Assembly (NCBI GenBank): GCA_937901865.1
Contig: CALDID010000189.1
Span: forward strand, 1-16,855
From: an uncultured Treponema sp.
GTDB lineage: Bacteria; Spirochaetota; Spirochaetia; Treponematales; Treponemataceae
Direction: 5' to 3'
DNA: 16,855 bases
Shown in pieces: positions 1-5,481 of this stretch. Under the pieces are notes generated by a model. It was not told the DNA's origin and did no database searches. It was given only the letters and a program-made list of their open reading frames with translations. The position numbers were made by a program, and so were the translations under genes. Numbering within the stretch: the first letter of the stretch is position 1; every line of letters begins with the position of its first letter.

Positions 1-458
1 CCATAACCAGCCCACGCGTTAACAGTACCAATCCATTCCATGTGGCGTGCTTCAATAGCATTCATTTCGCTTTCCATAATAGCACGTACAACCGCACCAT
101 CAGTACCATCAACTATCAAACGAAGTCCGTTTTTTAAGAATTGGCTATCAAGTTCTTCCAATCCTTCTTCAAGAGCCAAGATACCTTCACGGCGAGCCTT
201 TTCGCTAAGGGTTACCATTTTTTGAATCAAATCACGCTCATTATAATCAAACGTCTTCAACGCACGTCCCATAACAGGAAACAACCCAAGTGCGTGCTTT
301 AAATCCGCAACAATAAACAAAGCTGCATACGAACCACCGACGGTAACCAATACAGACGGAATATCGATAATTCCCATAACAGAACCGCCAGAAGTAACAA
401 CACCAAGACCGATAGCAACCGTACCACCAATAAGACCGATTATTGTAGCTATATCCAT
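1..458 (-). CDS. motA: Flagellar motor stator protein MotA (3' end cut by window edge)
   Basis: MotA forms, with MotB, the inner-membrane stator that couples ion flow to flagellar rotation. The 152 codons present begin MDIATIIGLIGGTVAIGLG and contain two hydrophobic segments at about residues 1-24 and 30-52. The soluble loop that follows contains a KMVTLSEKARREGILALEE stretch, typical of the MotA cytoplasmic domain. The ATG at 456-458 is preceded by a GGGAG ribosome binding site. The reading frame stays open to position 1, so the C-terminal half, including the later membrane segments and the charged rotor-facing region, lies outside. It follows flbD by 54 bp on the same strand, the usual spirochaete order; motB, fliL and fliM would be expected further left. 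Recognition is by eye and is strong. Confidence 0.95.
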   Translation of the reverse strand, partial: MDIATIIGLIGGTVAIGLGVVTSGGSVMGIIDIPSVLVTVGGSYAALFIVADLKHALGLFPVMGRALKTFDYNERDLIQKMVTLSEKARREGILALEEGLEELDSQFLKNGLRLIVDGTDGAVVRAIMESEMNAIEARHMEWIGTVNAWAGY

Positions 459-512
459 TTTCTATATATCTCCCTTACCCTTTATACTCAAAAGCTCAAT
501 CTATATCTATAG

Positions 513-710
513 TCAAGTTTCGTTTTTATAAATCCCTATTTGTCTCCGATACTCGATTATCTTCTCAACCACATCTTCAGGTTTTTCTTTTACAAGAACC
601 TTTTTACCAGAAAGCATACACAGAGTTAAATCAGGATTTTCCTCCATACTTTCAATTTGGTGCGGGTTTATCCAATAAACTTTTCCATCGAGACGTGTTA
701 CTTTAATCAT
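513..710 (-). CDS. flbD: FlbD family flagellar protein
   Basis: This is a 65-residue protein starting MIKVTRLDGKVYWINPHQIE, with a ...GKKVLVKEKPEDVVEKIIEYRR tail. That is the full length and pattern of the small FlbD family found in flagellar operons of spirochaetes and Gram-positive bacteria. Its biochemical role is unclear; in treponemes it usually lies between flgE and motA. Here motA follows, but the gene upstream is an HU-like protein rather than flgE. The ATG at 708-710 has a GAGAGG ribosome binding site at 722-727, 11 bases upstream. A sigma-28-like promoter lies at 755-782, so flbD is probably the first gene of its transcript. Confidence 0.9.
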   Translation of the reverse strand: MIKVTRLDGKVYWINPHQIESMEENPDLTLCMLSGKKVLVKEKPEDVVEKIIEYRRQIGIYKNET

Positions 711-754
711 ATAGTCCGAAGCCTCTCGTTAGAATATCACACTCTCGTCTTTTA

Positions 755-782
755 CTATCGGCACTCACAAAATAAGTGTTTA
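755..782 (-). promoter_or_regulatory. Sigma-28 (FliA)-type flagellar promoter for flbD-motA
   Basis: Read on the minus strand, TAAA (779-782) is followed after 16 bases by GCCGATAG (755-762). This matches the flagellar sigma consensus TAAA-N15/16-GCCGATAA in all but one base. The predicted start near 748 gives a leader of about 38 bases before the flbD ATG, containing the GAGAGG site. The functional assignment is inferred from the match and from the flagellar genes it precedes. Confidence 0.75.
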
Positions 783-918
783 GATACATTTTTCATTATT
801 TACAGGTGCAGCTCTTTTTTTTCACTTTCAAGGTGTTTTTCGACAAAAGCATTCACTTGTTTTTTAATAAAAAACAGCATATTTAGTATTATCTCACATT
901 TTTTTATGTTTTTCAACC
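783..918. other. Gene-free AT-rich spacer
   Basis: This is T-rich spacer DNA between the terminator-like hairpin behind the HU-like gene and the flbD promoter. I see no open frame with a ribosome binding site on either strand and no clear repeat. flgE, which usually precedes flbD in treponemes, is not here. Confidence 0.5.
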
Positions 919-960
919 AAAATACAAGAAATAGAGTGTTTCCCCTATTCCTTGTATTTT
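919..960 (-). terminator. Hairpin terminator behind HU-like protein 1
   Basis: AAAATACAAGAAATAG (919-934) pairs with CTATTCCTTGTATTTT (945-960). On the minus-strand RNA this gives a 16-bp stem with a single G-U pair and a 10-base loop. It begins 16 bases after the stop of the 977-1735 gene and ends in four U, so it probably separates that gene from the flagellar transcript. The U-tract is short, so termination strength is uncertain. Confidence 0.65.
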
Positions 961-976
961 TAGAACAATAGTTTTT

Positions 977-1735
977 TTAACCTACCGTAACGATATTTTT
1001 GTATTCACCCTCTCGAATGTTTTTAGCCACTCTTTTTCCAGAGCCAAAAGCGGTACGGACAATCAAGCGATACGTTCCGTCTTTCATATCCGAAGGCACA
1101 TTGACGCACACCGTTTTTGCAGTGTTTTCCATGGACGGAGAAGGACGAATATGCACCCAATTCGTTCTATCCTCATCTTTCTTTCCCGTTGCATCACAGG
1201 GAGCAAAGAACAAACCTGAAGAAGCCTCATCTCCACCAATCTTGAGATTATCTCCCTTTATTTTCAAAGTATAGCCTTTGGAAATAGAGTCCGTTTGCTC
1301 TTCTTTGTGCATATCAAAAAGATACAAAACCACAGGTTCAGAACTCTTTGTAACATCGCCTGCCACCGTAACCCCTTTGACAATTCCAATCGCTTCTTCA
1401 GACGGAGTGAAACTAAGAGTCATTTCGGGAACATTGCCGATTATTCCGCCCTCTACCGTTCCGCTCGGCTTTAAATAAAGCACACCAAGATTGAGAACAT
1501 CAACAGCCTTTCCCTCGCTCAACAAAGCCAAAATGCCCTTTTTGAGCAAGCCTGACGCAAAAAGCAGAGTATCTCTGTCGAGAACTTTATTGTCCACTCT
1601 AGCCTTATCGATGATATTACCGATAAAAGCAGTTTCTCTATGCACCTTTGCGTACACAACATCTTTTTCGTTCAGCACAGTTCTGTGCATAGTTACATTC
1701 ACATTCTCTGAAAACTCGTTTGTCTTATCGACCAT
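977..1735 (-). CDS. HU-like DNA-binding domain / DUF4469 protein (copy 1)
   Basis: The protein has 252 residues. Residues about 1-115 resemble the HU/IHF-like fold seen in a family common in Bacteroidetes and treponemes; AKVHRETAFIGNIIDKARVD and LLKKGILALLSEGKAVDVLNLG fit its helix and sheet pattern. Residues about 150-250 match the DUF4469 Ig-like domain (LKIKGDNLKIGGDEASSGLF, then TYRLIVRTAFGSGKR). The ATG at 1733-1735 has a GAGG site 7 bases upstream. A paralogue with the same domain order lies at 14215-14991; both contain LKIGG and a YR/C-V-IVRT motif. A nucleoid or DNA-binding role is inferred from the fold only. The cellular role is unknown to me. There is no signal peptide. Confidence 0.75.
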   Translation of the reverse strand: MVDKTNEFSENVNVTMHRTVLNEKDVVYAKVHRETAFIGNIIDKARVDNKVLDRDTLLFASGLLKKGILALLSEGKAVDVLNLGVLYLKPSGTVEGGIIGNVPEMTLSFTPSEEAIGIVKGVTVAGDVTKSSEPVVLYLFDMHKEEQTDSISKGYTLKIKGDNLKIGGDEASSGLFFAPCDATGKKDEDRTNWVHIRPSPSMENTAKTVCVNVPSDMKDGTYRLIVRTAFGSGKRVAKNIREGEYKNIVTVG

Positions 1736-1790
1736 TTCGATACCTCACATACAAACTATGATAAAAAAGTGATATTGCAGACTTTCCTGC

Positions 1791-1819
1791 TTGTCAGGCG
1801 GCTTTTTATAAGGTATCTT
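1791..1819 (+). promoter_or_regulatory. Possible plus-strand promoter for a short RNA
   Basis: TTGTCA (1791-1796), a 17-base spacer and TATCTT (1814-1819) resemble a sigma-70 promoter pointing away from the surrounding minus-strand genes. A transcript starting near 1826 would meet a plus-strand terminator about 70 bases on. The -10 match is only four of six, so this is a weak prediction. Confidence 0.35.
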
Positions 1820-1857
1820 TCTAGTAATCGATGAGAAAAACACCTCATTTTATCCAT

Positions 1858-1904
1858 AAGCCTAATTTTGCATTGCCGTGCAGTTTTAGGCTTTTTTATT
1901 TTTT
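1858..1904 (+). terminator. Plus-strand hairpin terminator
   Basis: AAGCCTAA (1858-1865) pairs with TTAGGCTT (1886-1893), with an inner GCA/TGC pairing, and is followed by a T-rich run (TTTTATTTTTTT). The T-tract is on the plus strand, although the genes on both sides are on the minus strand. No plus-strand protein gene lies upstream. It would end the short transcript proposed from 1826, or block transcription entering the DUF4417 block from the left. Confidence 0.6.
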
Positions 1905-1951
1905 TCATTAGCTCTCATTGCCGCCACCACAAGCAACAAGAGCCACCCCAT

Positions 1952-2006
1952 TTCTTTTCACCTTTTACCCCCTTTAATTCGCGCCAAGATTACCAGTATC
2001 CGCACT
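1952..2006 (-). repeat. Dispersed repeat, copy A (after DUF4417 gene)
   Basis: On the minus strand a segment AGTGCGGATACTGG (about 1993-2006) is followed by GGGGGTAAAAGGTGAAAAG. Both parts recur near 3556-3613 behind the antitoxin gene, there in the opposite order. The first part keeps AGTGC-GATACTGG-AAT-T-GGC, and the second differs by one base over about 22. It lies directly behind the stop of the DUF4417 gene. I do not recognise the family. Confidence 0.5.
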
Positions 2007-2010
2007 TATG

Positions 2011-2697
2011 TTACATAAAATCTATCGAAAGCTGCAGTGAATCAACTTTTGCCTTTCGTTTTGAAACTTCTGTCGGATACTCCACAACTTTCACACCACG
2101 CCTTTTTGCTTCCAAAAACATATCTTCAGATAGTTTTCCATAACAAAGTATAGTTTCTGGCTCAAGCACTTCAAGCATTTTCAAAAATCCTTTTTCAAAC
2201 CACAGCTTTGTTTCATTATCCCTATATCCGCCAAGAACACCGACTGCAACAACTCCATATTTTTCTATGCCGTCAAACGCAAAGTCGTATGTTTTTTCAT
2301 CTCCCCAACGAACATTCGGAATAACATTTATACCGTTTTGCATAAGAAAATTGCCGACAGCACGACTTTTGTACATTTGAAAAATCTGCATTGTAAGCGG
2401 AAAATCTCTATATACGCTGTAATCTGGCAAAATTACGCTTTGATAGTTTCTAAAGATTTTTATCATCTTTGATAACTTATTTTTGCTAGAAAGACAACTT
2501 TCAAACGTTTCATCAAACTCATAAAAATGCACTGCTTTGTTTTTTACGTCTTTTTCTTTCTTGCATTTACTGAAAAGAACAATGCTCTCTGGGATTTTTG
2601 AAGTACCGTGAATTACAGGAAAGCCGTAGTTTCCTGTAAATTCAGCTTTCTCAATCTGCCACAGCCTAAAAACATCTTTAACACGTTTTTTTGCCAT
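2011..2697 (-). CDS. DUF4417 family protein
   Basis: The protein has 228 residues. The central stretch PDYSVYRDFPLTMQIFQMYK, then VIPNVRWGDEKTYDFAFDGI, matches the DUF4417 family, whose members are often found in phages and accessory regions. The function is not known; the conserved Asp/Arg/Trp positions (PNVRWGD) suggest an active or binding site. I chose the ATG at 2695-2697 because GAGG lies 6 bases upstream. An ATG ten codons earlier (2727) has no such site. The start overlaps the end of the preceding small gene by 20 bases, so the two are probably translated from one message. No signal peptide or membrane segment is visible. Confidence 0.75.
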   Translation of the reverse strand: MAKKRVKDVFRLWQIEKAEFTGNYGFPVIHGTSKIPESIVLFSKCKKEKDVKNKAVHFYEFDETFESCLSSKNKLSKMIKIFRNYQSVILPDYSVYRDFPLTMQIFQMYKSRAVGNFLMQNGINVIPNVRWGDEKTYDFAFDGIEKYGVVAVGVLGGYRDNETKLWFEKGFLKMLEVLEPETILCYGKLSEDMFLEAKRRGVKVVEYPTEVSKRKAKVDSLQLSIDFM

Positions 2698-2989
2698 TTT
2701 TATCCTCAAGTTCAATCTTTTCGCCATCGCACCATACTTCTAATGGCATATTGTGATAATTCACTTCATGAATATAATCCGAGTGTTTATCCTTAAAACA
2801 AACAATCCAATATTCTTCATAGTTCGGGTCGTCAAGGTCAAGACAATTCTCACTCTCTGCGGAAGTAAAATACTTACATTCCAAAATAGAGCCGTCTTTC
2901 AGCTTCAGAGTATAATCCCCTTTTGTATGTTTCTCTGCAAAACCTAAAAGATTCCAAAACGCACCTGCTTCATTAGGATTTAACATCAT
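2678..2989 (-). CDS. Small acidic protein, putative immunity partner
   Basis: This 103-residue protein belongs to no family I recognise. It is rich in Asp and Glu (for example SAESENCLDLDDPNYEEYW) and has no signal peptide or membrane segment. The tandem ATGs at 2989 and 2986 follow the stop of the type-50 toxin-domain gene by 2 bases, so translation is probably coupled. Acidic composition, small size and position immediately downstream of a toxin domain are typical of immunity proteins in polymorphic-toxin loci. Immunity is therefore inferred from context and not from homology. It overlaps the DUF4417 gene by 20 bases. Confidence 0.65.
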   Translation of the reverse strand: MMLNPNEAGAFWNLLGFAEKHTKGDYTLKLKDGSILECKYFTSAESENCLDLDDPNYEEYWIVCFKDKHSDYIHEVNYHNMPLEVWCDGEKIELEDKNGKKTC

Positions 2990-2991
2990 AT

Positions 2992-3429
2992 TTAGTATTC
3001 TCCATATGGGTTAGAAGGAACTATATGAGTTCCATTTTTCGAGTGATGAATAAGACCTTTTGTAGTTGGTAATTCATTTCCCTCTTTATCAATATAGATT
3101 CCGATTATAATTCCGAAATCTACCCATTCTTTATTACTTGTTTCAGAATTTCCCAAAACAATTCCAGTTCCAGAAAACTGCTCTGCAAGATTTTCTGCTT
3201 GCTTCATTGTAATTGTCAGTTTGCTTTTTCCCTCTATAAAATTCGGGTGTCCTTCAATATGTTTTCCCTGTTTGCTTTCCTCCAAATCAGGCGGATAAGT
3301 TTCTGTATCAGAAAACTTATTCTTTTTGCTCGAAGTATCAACAGAAAATAAATCTTTTTGAGAAGATTTACCACCATTACCACCACTAGTATTCAAATGG
3401 TATCCAGAGACACCTTGTCCCATAGGCAT
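2992..3429 (-). CDS. Polymorphic toxin type 50-like domain protein
   Basis: The protein has 145 residues. From about residue 45 the sequence KQGKHIEGHPNFIEGKSKLT ... EQFSGTGIVLG ... VDFGIIIGIYIDKEGNELPT ... IHHSKNGTHIVPSNP fits the polymorphic toxin type 50 (Ntox50) domain, a predicted RNase also found in phage-linked proteins. The N-terminal 40 residues are low complexity (Gly, Ser, Asn, Lys), and no secretion or RHS-type delivery module is attached. It is therefore either a stand-alone cassette or the remnant of a longer carrier. AGGAG lies 4 bases before the ATG at 3427-3429, and a second in-frame ATG at 3423 is also possible. The neighbouring acidic gene could be its immunity protein. Family match by eye only. 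Confidence 0.65.
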   Translation of the reverse strand: MPMGQGVSGYHLNTSGGNGGKSSQKDLFSVDTSSKKNKFSDTETYPPDLEESKQGKHIEGHPNFIEGKSKLTITMKQAENLAEQFSGTGIVLGNSETSNKEWVDFGIIIGIYIDKEGNELPTTKGLIHHSKNGTHIVPSNPYGEY

Positions 3430-3499
3430 TATTCTCCTATAAACAATATTTCTCAAGCGTTTGCAATCTGCAAAATCTTATTGAGTTCTTTGTTTTATC

Positions 3500-3550
3500 C
3501 GATAATACCTATAGACATAGCTCGCCAAAGTTTTGTCTATAGGCTTATCG
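3500..3550. repeat. Long hairpin between antitoxin and toxin-domain genes
   Basis: CCTATAGACA (3508-3517) and TGTCTATAGG (3534-3543) form a perfect 10-bp stem. It is extended outside by CGATAA/TTATCG across a 2-versus-1 base bulge. The loop is 16 bases. Neither strand has a following T-tract, so it is not a standard terminator. It could be an RNA structure, an operator or a recombination-site fold; nothing in the sequence decides between these. Confidence 0.6.
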
Positions 3551-3555
3551 CCTTT

Positions 3556-3613
3556 AGAGAGTGCCGATATTCCCAGTATCTGCACTCTCTTTTTCTTTTC
3601 ACCCTTTACCCCC
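3556..3613 (+). terminator. Hairpin with plus-strand T-tract; dispersed repeat copy B
   Basis: AGAGAGTGC (3556-3564) pairs with GCACTCTCT (3582-3590). Inside, GATA/TATC gives further pairing around a 7-base loop, and TTTTTCTTTT follows on the plus strand. This is a strong rho-independent terminator pointing toward the 3' end of the minus-strand antitoxin gene. The hairpin arm with its loop and the adjoining TTTCTTTTCACCCTTTACCC stretch recur at 1952-2006. Its orientation means it does not terminate the antitoxin message itself in the usual way. Confidence 0.65.
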
Positions 3614-4748
3614 TCATATATATTTCTGGCAGTTTTGCCTTGATTTTCGGCTTTAGTGCAGAATCTATATTCCATGGTATAATTTTCTCGTGCTGCAGCA
3701 TACCAAGTGCAACACAAGAAGCAACCCCTGTACTTTCTTCCAACAGTTTAGCCATTGAAGCTGTAACATATTTTCTCTTTAGCATTTTGCCACACGCTAA
3801 AACAACCTCGTTTCTCAAATAGCAAAGAGCCGCAGCATCTGCTTGCTTTTCTCTTTCGTTGCGTTTCTCGCTTCCGAATTCGTCCATATCATCGAGTTGC
3901 GGCTTATCCAAAAACTCAAAATGCAACAAAATATGTGCAATTTCATGAGCCATAACGAACCAAAAATTATCTTCTCTATCATAACGAGCCGTATACACGA
4001 TAAAAGGATTTTTCACACCGCCTTTTTCAAAAAGAAACGCCGCCCCATCAAGATACGTTTTTGACAAATGCGACAAAACAAAGAAGTTCACGCCCGATTC
4101 ATATAAATCAAAAAGCACCCTCTCTACACCGTCTTTTTTTGTCGTGTACATATACAGATTTTTTGCAATCAGCTCCAAACGGCTTTTGTCATACGGCTTT
4201 GCCTCCTTTAGCGAAAGCATCACAGAAGCGTGAAAACAAGCAAACTTAAACCATGTTGTTCTGTAAAACTTTGATAGCTCAACATCATCTTTTGTTTGAC
4301 GCGCCGCCATAACAATCGTAGAGTTTTCAAACAATTCCACAGGCAAAGACCGAGTACCAAAAATACGCTCATACTCGTTTTCAATTTCAAGTTCAGTCGT
4401 AACATCGTTTACAAACCAACCGAGTTTTTTCATCTCTGCAACAGGCATATATTTACGCATTAAAGCTCTCGCCTTCACAGACTTGTCAATTTCTGAGTTT
4501 TTCTTTGCACGGTGATAATCTGCGTACATATTGACCCAGTATTTCATGCTCTTGCCCGTTGCATCGGCTAACAGGCTTGCAGTTTCAGGAGTGATAGCCT
4601 GTTTATCTTTGATAAGCTGACTTATCGTTTTATCAGAAAGCCCTGTTATTTCCGCAAGGTCGCTCTGATTCCACCCACGAGCTTCCAAAATACGACTTAA
4701 CATTTTACCAGGCGTTACCGCAACAGATAAATTAAGCAGGTTTTCCAT
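3606..4748 (-). CDS. HigA-like antitoxin: XRE-type HTH fused to ImmA/IrrE metallopeptidase (copy 1)
   Basis: The protein has 380 residues. Residues about 12-66 form an XRE/HigA helix-turn-helix (GWNQSDLAEITGLSDKTISQ). The C-terminal part is an ImmA/IrrE-type zinc peptidase with HEIAH at 268-272 and a downstream ExxAD at about 300-304, so the metal ligands look intact. It ends with ALGMLQHEKIIPW, shared with the paralogue at 15205-16371. The start at 4748 is chosen for GAGG 6 bases upstream; an ATG at 4760 lacks a site of its own. It overlaps the HigB-like gene by 17 bases, so the two are co-translated. The expected role is to repress the operon and neutralise the toxin, with possible proteolytic control; the last point is inference. 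Confidence 0.85.
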   Translation of the reverse strand: MENLLNLSVAVTPGKMLSRILEARGWNQSDLAEITGLSDKTISQLIKDKQAITPETASLLADATGKSMKYWVNMYADYHRAKKNSEIDKSVKARALMRKYMPVAEMKKLGWFVNDVTTELEIENEYERIFGTRSLPVELFENSTIVMAARQTKDDVELSKFYRTTWFKFACFHASVMLSLKEAKPYDKSRLELIAKNLYMYTTKKDGVERVLFDLYESGVNFFVLSHLSKTYLDGAAFLFEKGGVKNPFIVYTARYDREDNFWFVMAHEIAHILLHFEFLDKPQLDDMDEFGSEKRNEREKQADAAALCYLRNEVVLACGKMLKRKYVTASMAKLLEESTGVASCVALGMLQHEKIIPWNIDSALKPKIKAKLPEIYMRG

Positions 4749-5049
4749 AATATACCTCATCTTTAAGAAGCGACATAACCTTTACATAGTTATTTTCTTC
4801 TTTTTTTATCACTAAATAGACATACAGCAACCACCCTTTTTTCAAGAACAACTGGTACACATTGTCTTTTATCAGCACTGCATTAAAAGGGGTATTCGCT
4901 AAGTCCTCGACACACGTCGCATAGTATAAATCAGTAATCGCAAAGCACAAATCTTCTACTATTTCTTTTGGTACATTCGCAAACTTTTCTGCATATCCTT
5001 TTTCAGCTAAACTATGCAACTCATCATCTTCAAATTCTATAATACTCAA
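4732..5049 (-). CDS. HigB/RelE-like toxin (copy 1)
   Basis: This 105-residue protein precedes an HTH antitoxin, the usual HigBA gene order. The C-terminal half (VEDLANTPFNAVLIKDNVYQ ... LFLKKGWLLYVYLVIKKEEN ... YVKVMSLL) has the strand pattern of RelE/HigB-fold mRNA interferases. The usual basic residues of HigB are weakly conserved. The start is a TTG at 5047-5049, supported by AGGAGAGG just upstream. No ATG lies nearby in frame. Toxic activity is inferred from gene order and fold pattern. Confidence 0.7.
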   Translation of the reverse strand: MSIIEFEDDELHSLAEKGYAEKFANVPKEIVEDLCFAITDLYYATCVEDLANTPFNAVLIKDNVYQLFLKKGWLLYVYLVIKKEENNYVKVMSLLKDEVYYGKPA

Positions 5050-5069
5050 TTTAACCTCTCCTGTAATCT

Positions 5070-5098
5070 AGTATAACTCAATTATCTTATTTAATCAA
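5070..5098 (-). promoter_or_regulatory. Sigma-70 promoter of the higB-higA-like operon 1
   Basis: On the minus strand TTGATT (5093-5098), a 17-base spacer and TATACT (5070-5075) give a near-consensus promoter. The predicted start near 5063 leaves a short leader carrying AGGAGAGG before the TTG start codon. Confidence 0.8.
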
Positions 5099-5158
5099 TA
5101 ATTATTTTCTACTTTTTAGATAAAAGATAATCGAATAACTAAAATTACTAATTTTATT

Positions 5159-5175
5159 TTTACCTAATAGGTAAA
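5159..5175. promoter_or_regulatory. Palindrome, candidate operator upstream of TA operon 1
   Basis: TTTACCTAATAGGTAAA is a perfect palindrome with 8-base arms about a single central A. It sits about 60 bases upstream of the -35 box of the toxin-antitoxin operon in AT-rich DNA. HigA-type HTH antitoxins bind such inverted repeats, but usually closer to the promoter, so this is a candidate only. Confidence 0.4.
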
Positions 5176-5215
5176 TCTATTTATAATTATAATCACTCTT
5201 CTTAAAATGTCAATA

Positions 5216-5352
5216 GGAAAGACATTCCCATTTTCGTTTTGGGAAAGGCTTTCCCACTCCTCAAAATGAGAAAGGCTTTCTCACCGCCGATGGAAGTGTC
5301 TTTCCCACCGCGATGAGAAAGACACTTCCATAACGAGAAACCTATCTTTCTC
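5216..5352. repeat. Array of six short palindromic units
   Basis: Related units of about 15-18 bases lie at 5216-5230, 5241-5256, 5268-5283, 5292-5307, 5315-5330 and 5335-5352, at a spacing of 20-27 bases. Examples are GGGAAAGGCTTTCCCA and GAGAAAGGCTTTCTCA, each self-complementary. Units 4 and 5 also pair with each other (TGGAAGTGTCTTTC with GAAAGACACTTCCA, 14 bp). Units vary but keep their symmetry. No gene lies in the array. The spacers are short and of uneven length, so it is not a CRISPR array. Confidence 0.75.
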
Positions 5353-5364
5353 TTCCCGACACAG

Positions 5365-5400
5365 ACAAAGGCTGTTTTGTAAGAGCCAAAGGCTGTTTAT
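5365..5400. repeat. GCC-A-AGGC small repeat, site 1
   Basis: AAAGGCTGTTT occurs at 5367-5377 and 5388-5398, joined by TTGTAAGAGCC. The same family, with the core GAGCCACAGGCTG-TTTGTAAGAGCC, is found at 11003-11090 and 14095-14150. It is a short dispersed intergenic repeat. Confidence 0.6.
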
Positions 5401-5444
5401 TATTGAGAAACTATGAAAAAAATAAAAAACACGCCTTGCCTCTG

Positions 5445-5474
5445 TTGAGTTTGAAAAATGATTTATGCTATACT
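5445..5474 (+). promoter_or_regulatory. Promoter of metN-metI
   Basis: TTGAGT (5445-5450), an 18-base spacer and TATACT (5469-5474) lie directly in front of the metN ATG at 5482. The expected transcription start falls within one or two bases of that ATG, and no ribosome binding site precedes it. This suggests a leaderless message. Confidence 0.65.
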
Positions 5475-5481
5475 CCCCGTT

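Noticed and set aside
1756..1908. A 50-codon minus-strand frame (MKKIKKPKTARQCK...) upstream of HU-like gene 1
   Set aside because: The ribosome binding site is poorly spaced, the composition is unlike a folded protein, and the frame runs through the 1858-1893 hairpin. It is more likely chance.
1916..1970. A GTG-started 17-codon frame (MKRNGVALVACGGGNES) with a GGGGG site, and a similar GTG frame behind antitoxin 1
   Set aside because: They share only the repeat-derived first codons and then diverge completely, so the repeat explains the likeness better than a peptide gene does.
3478..3717. A 79-codon minus-strand frame overlapping the antitoxin 3' end
   Set aside because: It overlaps the well-supported HTH/ImmA gene in another frame and then crosses two hairpins. 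No ribosome binding site decides for it.
5216..5352. Possible CRISPR array
   Set aside because: The repeated units are short and variable, the spacers are only about 4-12 bases, and no cas genes are present.
5458..5481. Earlier in-frame ATG for metN
   Set aside because: It lies within the promoter, upstream of the predicted transcription start, and adds residues not found in the family.
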